64,000 nucleotides of DNA from Nissolia schottii (lineage: Eukaryota; Streptophyta; Magnoliopsida; Fabales; Fabaceae): contig QANU01007041.1 of assembly GCA_003254905.1 (NCBI GenBank), forward strand, positions 391,589 to 455,588. The letters run 5' to 3'. The position numbers were made by a program, and so were the translations under genes. The notes beneath the pieces were generated by a model that saw nothing but the letters and a program-made list of their open reading frames with translations, did not search any database and had not been told where the DNA came from. This document shows, piece after piece, positions 46,549 to 59,600 of the stretch. Numbering within the stretch: the first letter of the stretch is position 1; each line of letters opens with the position of its first letter.

Positions 46549-49500
46549 GCTCTCTGCTTCTGCCGCTGTCACAGAATCAATCAGAATATGAATGGATGAA
46601 TGAAGGTGGAAAAGAAACACTTCAGCTGAGGGCTTCTCTTAAGGCTTCATTCGCTCCACCTGCCAATCTCCAACTAAGGCCCCACTACGCTTTTTTTTAA
46701 CGAAAATGTTGTAGGCGAATTCCACACTCATCGTCATCATATTAAAACGACATTCAACTGCTGAAATTAAACTCATAGGCTTGTTTGCTACCTCGTTTAA
46801 CATTTGATAATACTAACTAATACTATGAATTAGTGTGACTTATCACTACAGACACAACCCCACAATACAGTGCAACCCATAATTTTAGCGGCTTCAAAAT
46901 TAATCTCTCTTTTTTTAAAAAAAAAAGATAGATCTAAGAAAATAAACCACATGAATCTATAAAATATTGATGTTAGAGCTTTAAACATCATGGAATAAAG
47001 ATTTTTCACCAGCCCACAGTTACCGGCACAACAAAGTTAATTGTTTCCATTCAAACATATTTATATCCTCCTTTTCAAAATTTTCCATTCTCTTGTAGTT
47101 CCATAATGTACAAGTGAGGTAAAAAAAACACCTCATCCAATCTCACCTTAACCTTCAAAGGTTTTTTTATTAAAAAAAATATTTGTCCTTTGTGTACACA
47201 TGTTCACTGCCATTATTTGCAGCAATAATCCATTATTATTTTCAAAATTGAACAATTGAAATCAGGGGTGTTAGATCAATATAAAAAAAGGGGAAGAAGA
47301 AAGAAAGGGTAAAACAAAAATAAATTAAATAATTAAGGAATAAATAGTTATTGAGGTAATTTTTTTAATTTAAATATGATAAAATTATATCATTGATGTG
47401 ACGCATCAAACCCAAGATAATATTATAAATTTATATAATGCATTTCTTATATTATATTATTATGTCTTATACTATCATGTCTTATAATATTAGTGTCGGT
47501 ATAAGATAGAACACCTTGTGTACCAATTGTGTCAATCATAATATTCTTAGTATGTGTTTGAATTTTAAATGAGGGTTGCCAAAATTGATTATGGTCGAAT
47601 GAAGAAAAAAAAAACCATTTTTGGCATGCGTTAATTCATTACGAGAAGTGAAAAAAAATTACCATTAAAGCTTGGACTTAATTAGAATTCATTTACAGTG
47701 TAAAATATAATTTTAGTGTACCAAAATTAAACTACTTAAGCTTTTTAACATAGTTCAGTTTTTCTTTTGAATTACATGACACTAGTTATTTCCAAATGAT
47801 GGAATCAATCAAAGATATAAACCTTTTACATGATTTTCTCTATGGTTAGCTTTAGTTAAGCTAGTATGACTGATGGCGTTAATGTAAGCCTCAATTTCAT
47901 CGTGACTCTAGAGCCTGCGCATTAGATGCATTTTTTGGAGGTTATAATTCCTACTCTCACAGGGAGAGCCTGTTAACATTTTGCTATAATGCGACTCTTT
48001 TAATGGGAGAATCCATTGAGGTATTGCTCTAATAATCACTCTATGGAACGTCCTACCCCAAAATGTGCAAAATGGTTTCTAACTAGTGATGGGTTAAAAC
48101 AGCATTCGCATTTAAAAAGTATAGCATCTGCCCCTACATCTTTAGATAGGAATATTAATCTCAGGAAAAGAGCATCACTCCTTATACTGTGGCTGTAAAA
48201 TCAATGCCTAAGCAATCATGATACACAGTGCAGACCACCTCATATATATAAAGTACATGCACTACTCCCATCCCATCCCATCCCATGCCACAATATATGA
48301 CCCAATGAGAAAAGAACATTCTAATTGAAGGATTAACCAATGAGCAGCATTCTAAGGACATGGTTGGATAAGGCCTAAGGGCATCATCAAATCGTTGAAT
48401 TTGAAAAGACAAGCTAGCATGAGATGATGATAGTGTATTCTCTTTCCGGTATATGTGATATATATGAGAAGATGGAAATTAATTATGGGGGCCAAAAGGT
48501 AGCTTTTGGTTATTGACCATGACTCCATGAGCACGCGTACTTTTTTGTATACCAATTTTGAAGAGATTGATGATTTTGATTCACAACGTGCCAGCTCCTA
48601 GTCCTACCTCAAATGTTTGGTTTGCCATTCAACTAGCTAATTTGATTGCTTTGTCACTACAACCTTGTTGAAATGAAGGACGTGTAAGTGAAGAAGTGGA
48701 AGATTGGAAAGGTGGAATGGAAGACTACTCAATATGGTATGGGAGAAATGCAAGCTTTGACCCCGCTTTTGCTTTTATGCACTCATGAGAGCATGCATGA
48801 TCATAAACGGTTTTTTACTTTTCACATGCAAATGCCATGAGAAACAGTTTATTGTGTTTGCTTAAGGGGTAAGCTGCTAATGATTTTGCTTTTTCTCACC
48901 CCATGAGACTGTAAGAATATTGTTTCATGTTTTTTACTAGTAACCAGCAAGAAATAATTGAAGGAAATATTCCTCCAGTTGCCAATTACCATATTCTCAA
49001 CTTTGTGATGGTTGGATATAAAAACCATTTATGTGACTGTGTCAGAATCTTTGTCTAGCTATTGGGAGAGATAATTCTTTGTAATGAAATTTAATTAACA
49101 CTATTCATTGTGCAATAGCTCTAATTAGTTAGTGGTATAGCGGCAGGATTTTCATTTTGTTCCGCTGGATGGTTGTCAATGATTGGCCATTCAAAGTTCC
49201 AACTGCTATGAATTGTGTTTATTTCTCGTGTAGAACTAATAGTACCATGGCCTTAGATATTATATTTATGCAGTTGCCTTCATCATTGTGAATTCAAAAC
49301 ATGCATTTGAATATTCTGTATATGATGTCTAGCATCTGAGGACAACATTGCCTATTTAACTCATAGCAACAGCAGCTGCTATGTTCCTTTGGCAATTTTT
49401 CCTGTACCCTAACTCAGAGCACTGACATTGGCGTCCTAAAAACAGTTATTTATTACTCTAAAAAGAGGGTTCTTATTTTAGCATTCATAATGGACATGTA

Positions 49501-51072
49501 TTAACGGTCACTCATACGATTATTTGTAACAATTTTGTAAACATGTTAAAAGAAATATCATTGAGTATTACTTCTGAAACTCACACTCAACTAATATTTA
49601 AGTGACACTTTAAAATATCTATAAAAGTGGTATAAATATCATTTTTCTTTTACAAAAAATATACTTTATCATATTTATATTGAGCCTGTTGTTCAATTAA
49701 TTTATGTAAATATAAACAAAGATAAAAGGATAGGTAAACATAAATATTTATAGTAATATGGTATTACCTAATAGCTTTATAAATGGATCGCTAGTAACAT
49801 TTGGGCCAGATTGACAAGATGATTCTACCACTTAACAACAGCAGTGTAATGTGGGTCAGAGAGAACTAAATGCATTGGTATATGATTCTCCCGCATCAAC
49901 CAGTGTTTAATTAGACGTGTTCTCCTTGCTTCCCAGTCCCACACACAGCTATAAAGTAATTATGTTATTGGACCACCTCATAAACAGTACAATATTATGT
50001 TAACCAAGTTTATTGGTTAATTTTCTTAATTAATATGCATTTAAACAACCAAACATGAAGATAAAGGAAAGTATGAAGAAAATGGAAACCAGGGAATCAT
50101 TTAGTCCACTCGGTTAGTTGAGGATGATCTCACTCTCACCTCAAAAGTATTGATTATGCTGTGTAATTGGTGAGGGCTGATCTCAAATCAAATTAAGGCA
50201 TGCATTGCCCCCTTTTGAGGTGTCAATCATCCTTCCACTGCCCTGCTTTTTCTTCTCTAGCCATACACACAAAATCCCCTAGCTCTGACAATTTCAGCCA
50301 ATTCCTCCTCAAAACTATAAGCAATAATTATTAGTGTGACATAAAAATCTTAGGATACTCTACTCACCCATGCCATGCATGCTGCTTTCCTTTCAACCAT
50401 TTTTAATTTTAAGATTTTGCTAACTAATACCATAAAAATATTGATTAAAAAAGTTAGAATAAAAATTTTAAGTTGATTAAACATCTAATGTTATTAAAAA
50501 AATATAATTTTATTTTTTTTAATACAAAATTATTATATACATATTTTGACACATATCCTAAAAATATTTGTTAGCAAAATTCTTAAATTTATTGTATTCT
50601 CTCGTTCCCTTTAGTTGAAAAATCATACACACCCCCAAAATCATGGCTTGATTAATTCGGCGCATGAAAACAACCAGAGAAGGGGTAACACGGAATCCCA
50701 TGGCCCACCCAAAAAAGAAAATAAAAAAGCATGGGGTGCAAAAGGAAGAAAAAGGAAACACAACTCTCATTATGATGTCTGTGGGGACTTTCAGTTCCAG
50801 CGTATGGTTCATCCACCATGCATTTTTCCCCTTCAATTATTATCACTAACCCTTCAAAGAAAGCAATACTAACGTAAACCTATGTTTTAGTATCTATATG
50901 CAAATAATTTTACTTTATGAAAGTTAATTTATATGTAACGTAAACTGAAAGATAAATTTTAGTTGAGAAAGTGAGATTGAAGCAAAAGAGTGAAAGTCAA
51001 TCATGGCTTTTTTCTTTTTTTAAAAATTTCTTAATTACTTTTTACTCTTTTTTTTCTCCTCTTTCAACTCTC
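46549..51072. other. Divergent intergenic region, no gene seen
   Basis: 4.5 kb between two divergently transcribed genes. AT-rich; a short CCCAT tandem run lies near 48267-48286. No exon, tRNA or transposon end was recognised. Confidence 0.5.
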
Positions 51073-51082
51073 TATATATAAG
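51073..51082 (+). promoter_or_regulatory. Candidate TATA box of the J-domain gene
   Basis: TATATATAAG preceded by a CT-rich tract, about 110 bases before the start codon. Confidence 0.6.
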
Positions 51083-51186
51083 CATGAGCTCAATATCAAC
51101 TTCTAAAAAAAAAAGGAAAGCATAAGCTCCACCTTGTATTTTTCCGGTGAAGATTCGGCAATTGCGCAGGCGAAAGTCGCCGGAAA

Positions 51187-53804
51187 ATGGACGAGTCGTG
51201 CAGAATTGGCAGGGGGATAATGCGGGGTCTCCCTCGCCGGAGATCGGTGGAGGATCGGTCGTCTTCGCGGACGAGGCGGTCCGTCTTCGCCGGAGCCAAG
51301 CCCGTGGACGCGGCGGACGACTTTGCCGACGTCTTCGGCGGGCCACCGAGAAGCCTCCTTGCGCACAAGTTCTCGAGCTCCGGCTCGTTCTACGAGGAGA
51401 TTTTCAGGCCGCCGGAGTTCGTTTCTACGGCACCGAAAGATGGCCGAAACTTGCCCGTGTTCGGTATTCCGGCGAGGAGCGAGGGGTTCTACAGCGACAT
51501 ATTCGGGTCGGACGACGACAGGAGATCGAGAGAGCGGTCAGGGTCGCAATCGAAGGGGGACTCGTCGTCGGCGCTGAGTTCGGAGGAGCTGAGCCCTCGC
51601 CGGCCGGCCATCGGAGATGACGTGGCACTGCCGTCTTTTGCTTCGAAGCTGAGGTACTACTACTGTTGACAGAAAACGGTTACAGAAACCCACTGAAACC
51701 CCAACAGTTTTTGCTCGTTCAACTGTTTCTTAATGAATTGACGCTTATGCCCTTTGTCATTAGTTATATTTGCTTGCTCTTGATGTTCCAATACTATATG
51801 CTATAATTTGCTGCAAGTATTTTTTTTTAATTACTTTATTTTATTTTATTTATGCATCTTTATTTCTTAGTTTATCTTCAAAGCTATATTTTTTTCTAGA
51901 GTAAAAATAAAGTGATAATAAAAAAAGAATTGTTAATAAACTAACACGTAAGATATTAGGATTGGTCTAATATCAAAGAATTTAAATAATATACCTGAGA
52001 TATTAAGTTCAAACCTTATTAAATGTAATTTCTAAATTACTAAAAATAAAAATTTGAAACTAACATTTGATTGTTCAAATAATTTGACACGGGCACTCTC
52101 CCGGTTGTTGGTGATTGTCACATGCCATTTAGTGTCCCATGGAGATGGAACTCATCCACTATGATGCATGAGGAACATCCAAATAAACAAGGAGTGCCAC
52201 TTTTTCCATGCAATGTTCAGCCATTTGAATTTCAATGCAAGGATAATGAATACAAGGAGAACTTCAGAAGCTCCAACTTAGGGTTCTCAAGAAGAGTGAC
52301 ATCCCCAGAAACCATTAGTCTGGAAACCAATTCATATCAAAGTTTCAGAGGCTTTACTGATGACTGGGAGCTCAATTCCCCAATCAATTCCCCAGTTTCT
52401 GCCATCTCTTCGCTTTGTAGAGAACCTGAAGCAAAACATTCGGTTCGTGATCATGTGCTTCAAGAACAAATTATACAACAGGATAATGGCAACGATGACA
52501 ATGACGACGATGAAGTGATGAGCTCCTATGTCATAGAGGTCAATTCCAACCTCAGGAGGGAAGATTGCGAGGCATCGGACATAGATGAAGCAATTGCATG
52601 GGCGAAAGAGAAGTTTCAATCCCGGAGCTCTGATGAAAGGTCAAGCATGAGGAATGACAGGAATGAAAAAACTGCTGAAATAAAAGGTGATTGAATGTCT
52701 TAACCTAACCAAATGAAAAATCTTCTCATACAAAGTTAAACTCATTTGGATCCTGAAACAGACAATATCAGACACTTCATATTTGTATCTGATCATATAA
52801 TGCAGGGAGCTCTCATGCAAGTGAATGCCATGATGATGGAACCCGAATAGTTCAACCTCCAAAGGTAATATGTCATTGTATAGGTTAAGCATAATTAAGA
52901 GTCCGCATCAGATGACACTGCTTTACATTTTGACTTGATCATTGTACTAGCTGATAAAATAACTTGGTCAAGAAAATAAATGACAGAATCCATTCGGCTA
53001 TTTACGATGTGTGTATTCAAATCAAAATAATTACAGAACTGTGTAATTGAAATGAGTAGAAGTTAAAGGGGAAGCAAATATGCATTTTATCAAACTATCC
53101 ACACTAAAAAAAACATGTTTTGTTTTTCTGAACCAGTTAAAACTTCCATACCATACCGTGTAAATACAATGATGGTTCATATATAGAGATTATTCTGTTT
53201 TCATTTCTTTTTGTCTGGGAATAAAGATTTAGATTGATTGTTCTGCCTTTTCTACAGAAGCTAATGACAGACACAGAGAAGTTGGACAGAGATATAAGAT
53301 TGTGGTCATCTGGCAAAGAAACTGACATCCGGCTACTCCTTTCAACAATGCATCATGTAAGATCTTATTTGTTTGTTATTATTTCTTGTACCCGACAATT
53401 TAAATCTTCTGGAGTTTTGGCATGCGCGGATAGCAGGATAACTGACCTAGTTGAATGTTATCATTACCAGATCCTATCGCCTGAGAGTGGCTGGTATGCT
53501 ATTCCTCTTATGAATCTAATAGAAAGCTCACAGGTGAAGAAGGCTTATCAGAAAGCAAGGTTATGCCTGCATCCAGACAAACTTCAGCAAAGAGGAGCTA
53601 CAATCTTACAGAAGTACGTAGCAGAGAAGGCTTTCACTATTCTTCAGGTATTTCAAATATTTAACAGAGAGAGATAAGTTCCGTCATTAAGATTCTGAGG
53701 CAATAAGATATAGACTAAGGATCAATCTGAAATTAAGTTTAACATTTTCTATTTTGGAACAGGATGCATGGACTGCGTTTGTTTCTGGAGATGTTTCCTT
53801 TTAA
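51187..53804 (+). CDS. Auxilin-like J-domain protein
   Basis: Coding exons 51187-51653, 52133-52686, 52806-52864, 53258-53356, 53471-53647 and 53763-53804 give 465 aa. The N-terminal 390 residues are low-complexity and Ser/Arg/Asp-rich, with short phenylalanine motifs (DDFADVFGG, FYEEIF, FYSDIFGSDD) of the kind seen in clathrin-uncoating auxilins. The C-terminal J domain (about 394-465) has GWYAIPLMNL, VKKAYQKARLCLHPDK with the HPD tripeptide at 427-429, and the end DAWTAFVSGD. HPD is essential for stimulating Hsp70 ATPase. Relatives include JAC1, needed for chloroplast accumulation movement, and At1g30280. Whether this protein acts in endocytosis or chloroplast positioning cannot be told from sequence. 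Exon 1 is GC-rich compared with the rest, a common 5' bias. Confidence 0.9.
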
Positions 53805-54457
53805 CCAGCAGAGGATTTGAATCCTTGATAACTCAGTTTTGCTTAGAAGTTGTGGACAAAATACCAAGCTAGACATTTGGAATGACAGAAGTTTTTTGTT
53901 GATATGCAGCAGATACATGAAAAGTACATGAAATTTGAAAACATCTGCTACTTTGTACAAATAGTTGACTGATGGACTAGTGATTTGTTATGTTTGTATC
54001 ATTAGTTGTTTGGTGCCTTCTTAGGTGTTATTTATGAAGTAGTTAGCAGGAAGTTATTTAATTGTGTCCTATTTGATTTATAATTTTGTACATGATGACA
54101 TGGAAGCAATAATTAGTTTTCATCTGTACTTCTGCTACAGATAGACATTCTTAGATGTGATGACATTGAAGCAAGAATTAGTTTCCATTTATACTTATAG
54201 CTACAGATAAGACATTCTTAATGCTCTTATAGCAAGAAAAAATATATATATACCATTTACAGTTTAACACATTAGCTACATACCAACAAGCTACAATTTT
54301 TCAGTTGTCTCCACTAAGGAACCAATACTGAAGAGTTCGAAAAATACGCTGAACCAAAAAATATGTATATATACACACACATCTAAGATCCAAACGTCCT
54401 TGGGACTGAATAAATGTACTAAAATAAACACACAAAGTAATGTTCCCATCACAGTCA
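53805..54457. other. Convergent 3' regions
   Basis: The 653 bp between the stop codons of the J-domain gene (+) and the mTERF gene (-) should hold both 3' UTRs. Two similar TGACAT-GAAGCAA-AATTAGTTT segments, near 54097-54121 and 54160-54184, suggest a small local duplication. Nothing else was seen. Confidence 0.55.
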
Positions 54458-55357
54458 TCAACCCCCCTGCTTTATGAGCTCCCTAAACTCTTCATCAGTG
54501 CTTTTAAGCATCACCGACAAAGGCAAATTGATCCCACTTTGCACAACTTCCATGTGTCTAGGCTTTATCCTGTTCTCCAGACTAAAAGCAAAGTACTGGG
54601 GAAACTCCTTCAGCTCCACCAGTTTCCTCCCCATTTCCACAGCAAAATACACAAACTTTGGCTGGAAATTATTCTCTATGCTGAAAGTGAACAATGCCGG
54701 ACACCTCAGCACCATATCCACAGCCTCATCCTTAGAAAAACCCAAACTTTCCAAATACTTCAGCTTAGGGATCAGTGTCTTTTCAACACTAGAAACCAAC
54801 AGAACAGAATCCTGATAAGCCAGTGCTGCCAAGTCCTTGAAGCCGAGTCTCCGAAGAAAAGACAGAGTTGGCCTGAGCTGGTCCACAACACTGGAAGCAA
54901 GCAATCTTGGGCACTTGTTGATCACCTTCCTGAAGCCATGATCAGGGACTTTGAGGTCTTGTGAGAGGAAATTGAAAACTGGGTTGAGCTCAGTTTTGAT
55001 GTCAGAGGTGAGGATCTTGGGGCACATGCCGAAGATCCTAGGCAGGTCCTGGTGGTGGATGCCTTTGGATTGAAGGAATGAGATGATGGACTGAATGGAT
55101 TCCATGGTGGCTGTGGTGAGGTCAGGGTTCTGGGACAGAGCTTTGCCTGCGTCCACACCCATAATCTCGAGGCAGAGGATTTTCTCTTTGAATTGAAGGG
55201 AGAGTTTTGCATTGGTTTGTGGGTAGAGTGGATGGGTTTGGAGGAGGCTACATGGTTGGAGGGGAATGAAAGGAGGTGAATTTGACGATGGTCTGTGGGA
55301 AGAGAAGGTGCTGCACATTGAAGGCTGTAGAGAAACGGCTCCAGCAACTGATGACAT
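54458..55357 (-). CDS. mTERF family protein, probably plastid or mitochondrial
   Basis: A single uninterrupted exon encodes 299 aa. Plant mTERF proteins bind organellar nucleic acids and act in transcription termination, splicing or gene expression. The N-terminal ~60 residues are Ser/Pro-rich, lack acidic residues and look like an organellar transit peptide. From about residue 80 onward the helical MTERF repeats are recognisable by repeated Leu/Pro patterns: IFGMCPKIL, VINKCPRLL, SVEKTLIPKLKYLESLGFS, MVLRCPALFTFSIENNFQPK and FPQYFAFSLENRIKPRH, each with the conserved CP/FP and L spacing. Lack of introns is common in this family. The start at 55357 begins MSSVAGA. I cannot assign an mTERF number. 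It is convergent with the J-domain gene. Confidence 0.92.
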   Translation of the reverse strand: MSSVAGAVSLQPSMCSTFSSHRPSSNSPPFIPLQPCSLLQTHPLYPQTNAKLSLQFKEKILCLEIMGVDAGKALSQNPDLTTATMESIQSIISFLQSKGIHHQDLPRIFGMCPKILTSDIKTELNPVFNFLSQDLKVPDHGFRKVINKCPRLLASSVVDQLRPTLSFLRRLGFKDLAALAYQDSVLLVSSVEKTLIPKLKYLESLGFSKDEAVDMVLRCPALFTFSIENNFQPKFVYFAVEMGRKLVELKEFPQYFAFSLENRIKPRHMEVVQSGINLPLSVMLKSTDEEFRELIKQGG

Positions 55358-56618
55358 GTTGGAACAGAACAGTTGAGTGTTGAGACACAGAGGTGGGAGG
55401 AGTGTCCTCCTTCCAATAATGGAGGAATGTCATGCTATTGTGGGATGACACGTGGAGATTTGTTGGAAACTTGATTGGCTGAAACTGGATTACCACATAT
55501 CGTTGGGGTGAATTGATTTGAGGCAGAATGGCAAAGCGAGAATTACCTATACATGTTTTGAGTCTAAATGGGGAAGATTAGTAGATTACTGGTTTTATCC
55601 TTGGAACAAATCGACATGAAATGAATCTCTGAAAATCAGGTAAAGTCCGATTTGGTTTGGTCCGACCTGATCCGGTTTGATTGTTTTATACGAAATTTTT
55701 AACTTCCATTTTGGTTCAGTTAATCCAGTCTGATTTGGTCGTTTCAAATGAAATTTTACCATAACATCTTGGTCCGATCCTGTTTGGTCCACTTTCGACG
55801 CTGAATCTGACCACTTAATGCATATTCAGATCTAATAGATAGAAAAGTTAAAGATTAACATTAACATCCTTGAAGAAAATAGATGATAACATAAAGTAAG
55901 CTTGATAAAATGATTTTTGATGGAACGAGAATGGGAATCCTAATGAGTGGATATGGAGTACAACAGATTGATGTTCGATTTAGTTATTAGAATATAATTT
56001 TATTAGTGTCAAATGTAATTAATTTTTACACAATCACGTAATATATATTAAGACATCAGCAAAAGTATGACTTATAAACACTACCTCAAAAATCACACAA
56101 ATATAGCACATGATTGGGTAACAATTTACAACTCTTTGTAGTAAGAGTGTACCAATATTAGTTATATAAAAATTGTTTTGTGATTTCTGAAAAGGAAAAA
56201 CATCTTCAGTATTTACAATTTAATGCTCTACTATAGAGCAAATAGAAGTGTTCGATAAGAAATTTCTAGTCTTCTGCATAATTAATTGGCCATACAGATT
56301 AATGCACGAGATATGTAAGTTCTCCTTAACAACCGGTTTCCCACATAGCATTATTTGCATGTAACTACTACAAAAGAGAACAGAAAATCAAACAGCCTGC
56401 TACAACCTCACCGAGCTCTAACCAGAGAGACTTTGAAACATGCCGAAAACACCATGTGTAGATTTTTCATCCTGCGGAAAGTTTGAGCACCAAAATAGGT
56501 AGGGAAAGCAGAGCAAAGTACAAGTTTGCAGCCGAAAAAATTAAAGTATAACACTTTTGCTTATCAGATTTTTAAGCTGCAAAATTACCCCTTTACAAGC
56601 AAATGGAAGTAACCAATC
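55358..56618. other. Intergenic DNA with GGTTTGGTCC-type degenerate repeats
   Basis: Separates the mTERF start from the stop codon of the next minus-strand gene. 55640-55800 is a patchwork of TTTGGTCCGA/CCGGTTTG-like words, a pattern seen in decayed plant DNA transposons. The right end should include the 3' UTR of the C3HC zinc-protein gene. Confidence 0.5.
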
Positions 56619-59600
56619 TCAGAGTTGACCATGACTTCTGCTCATTGAGTGGTTGCGAAGGAGCTTTTGACCAGGTGCTTGCTGATCATTCTGCTTGGGG
56701 AGATTCAAGCAAGCGAACATGTCATGACAGAGACAAGTATAAGAGCCCTGATGTCTAAGTGGCCAAGAGTTTGATCATTGGCATTCCAATGCTCAACAAT
56801 TAATGACAAATATTTCAGTAAAACCCTTTAGTGCAACGTCAAGGTTTCAAGTCCTTTTCTATCCAACAAAAATACTAGTACTAGGAAACAGCGTTACTAA
56901 ATGAAATACTTCATGTATAAAATAACTAAATCTCGAGAATAGAAATTTTGGTTAAACTTTATTACTTAAGTCAACTAGTTGTTTTAACATAGTAATAGAT
57001 ATAGATGGTCAGGGAGTAAGGAAATTTAGGGGGATCGTAAGTTGGTGTAGAAAAGTGAAGAAACTAAAAGGATTACCTTCACATATTTAATGAGGAAAGG
57101 AAGAAAATCTCCCTTGATGAACAGGAAAAGGAGTTATACATTATAAGTCCGAGATTTGTTAGGTTTTCAATATGGAAGAGAAAATTTTCTACCCTCTAAT
57201 AGTTCCCTTGTTTTCACTCCATCATGGCAAAGAATAGATTCTACCCTCTAGAATGTGAATGACAGTGAATGACTCACTATATTACTCCTCCCGAATCCCA
57301 ATCAGGAAAAATAGAGATTCACACAACCCTTTAAGATGTCTGTCCACTTATTTACCCTTAGTTCCCAAACACACAGTGCAATTCTTTTCTCTTTCCAAGA
57401 AAACAAAAATGGATTCAATTTCAACCTTGAAAGAAAATGAAATCACTGGAACAACCACAAAAGCAGAAAAGAAAGAGCAACAAGTAAAAAAGGCAAGGGA
57501 AGCAAGTAGAAAAACGGAATGGATATGATTTGATTAGGAACATTATACTCTTCGGACATTTGAAGGCTGGAGAAAATAAGACATAAATATATTTATCATT
57601 ATTGACTGTAAAGAAAATCTCAGCTTGTCACCCAAAAGGAATCTAATAAGAGTGGACGTCCACATCATAATAAACAAATTGGACTTGTGCAACGGCATAA
57701 AAGAATTGATTTACAGGTCTGCTTACCCCATATAAATGAAAAAGCAGTTTCTGCAGCAAAATCAAACTTCCAATTGAATACAATGAAACAAATTCATACC
57801 ATCATGTTCATAACTAGAAATCAATTAAACAAAATCACAATTAGGAGGGAAATGGAGACATCAATTACCGAAAGAAGCAGACACACCTTGTACAGAGATG
57901 CTGCAGACTCAGACTGTACTGTTGGAATTGCATTGTGCCCCAGTGACCGCAAAGCATCCAAAGCATCTAAAGTCAGCTGCCAACCGCAGAGTGCAATTGC
58001 ATCACTGCTAGTGCTTGGAACAGAATTAGCACAGCCAGCAGCAGCAACATTGCCATTCACCCAAGGACAATATTGGTTGTGATGGACAATTGGATCAAAT
58101 TCCACAGATTCTTCATAGTTACTTTCTCCTTTTGGAGGCCCTAAATAATTTAACAATGTCAGTGGATTTGCACCAAAAATATGTAAACTAATTGATGAAG
58201 TGCAACAGGACCTTGGAATGAATTAGAATATCCATTTTCAACATGGTGTTCGATGAAAACCTGCTAACTGGTAAGGAACACTAGCATACATAATAATAGG
58301 ACTTCAAGGGACATAATTGGGGTGGAGGTTACAGAAATGAAACCAAAATAATCCCATCCATCAAGTGCTAAACAGAGTCTCTAGCAGTTATTAAAAAGAG
58401 GCCCTGGAACCAATCGAATAAAGGACAGAATCAACCAAGAAAAATTTGAGGAATCCAAATTCCAGAAGAAATTATATGCATCCAGTTGAAACTCGTAAGT
58501 TCCACGTTAATGTGTCCATTACACTTGTTTATAATGAATTTTCCTACAACATTTCGTTAACTTCCCAATTGATTTTAACCATTATATGTATAATTATATA
58601 TTTTATATTTGACAACCAACCAAAAAAAAACTCTTCGTTGAAATTAAGGTTAAGAGGAGGAAAAGAAAATAGAAATACAACAACAAAGCTATCGCACTAC
58701 CTGGGGTTGGCTAAGGAAAAGAAAATAGAAATACTAATGAATAATATGAAATTGGATTGGAATGGTGTGTTTAAAATACAAAGCAAACAAGTCATTAAAA
58801 TCTACTTATACTATTAATTTGGTCAAATACTGCTGTAATACAACTAGTATACACCCAAGCCCATGAAAGCAAATAAGTATATTAGAGGTTTTGCTTATGA
58901 CCTTGGTTAAGGAATTAAAAGTGGATTCAATGCATTGGAAACTTAAAAACTTATTTTTTCAATAAAAAAAATTATTTTTCTAGATTCCTTAACCAGTGCA
59001 GTGAAACCCATATTTTAAAGATCTTATAAGATATTCTAACAAATAACGATATTCTTAGATACACAGATGAGATGAGATGAGATGCAGAAAGAACAAGGTT
59101 TTTTGTTGTCATTAATCAATGTGGAATTTCTTCAAACCAAATTGCCAACATAGACCCATATATAAATGATATTTGATAATAGGAAAGATACAAGGTTTTA
59201 TCATTTTCACACCACCAATCAAGATGAAATCCCCTAACCAATTTCCTACAATTGATGATGAGAAAAAATTTATACCCACCAGCGTCAAAATGAGAGCAAT
59301 TTTATCTCCCAAGAAAACATAGTACATGGAACAAAATAAAAGGAAGAGATAGCAAGGGGCAGAAAGTACAAGTTTCATCATACCATTTCGAGGTTCAAAA
59401 ATTTTATATGCTTTTGTTGGGCGCAGTAATACAGCAGTATAAGCAAGAAAGCCACAGGTGAAATCAAAGGGAAAATTACCAGAAGCCTTAAGAAAAGAAA
59501 CAAAGGCAGTAATTACAAATGGGCACTTAAGTTAGTATTAATGAAATTGTTAAGTTAGTTTGTACTTCTCTACAATGTACTAGAGCCTTTCCAGAAACTC

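Noticed and set aside
49128..49190. Possible tRNA from GTTAGTGGTATAGCGG
   Set aside because: Only an A-box-like stretch is present; no B box or cloverleaf could be formed.
51035..51628. Arg-rich frames overlapping J-domain exon 1
   Set aside because: They arise from the GC-rich exon read in other frames or on the other strand; only the frame starting at 51187 matches a family and splices onward.
54474..54964. Plus-strand frames within 54.4-55.0 kb
   Set aside because: They are antisense to the mTERF coding exon, which has clear family motifs.
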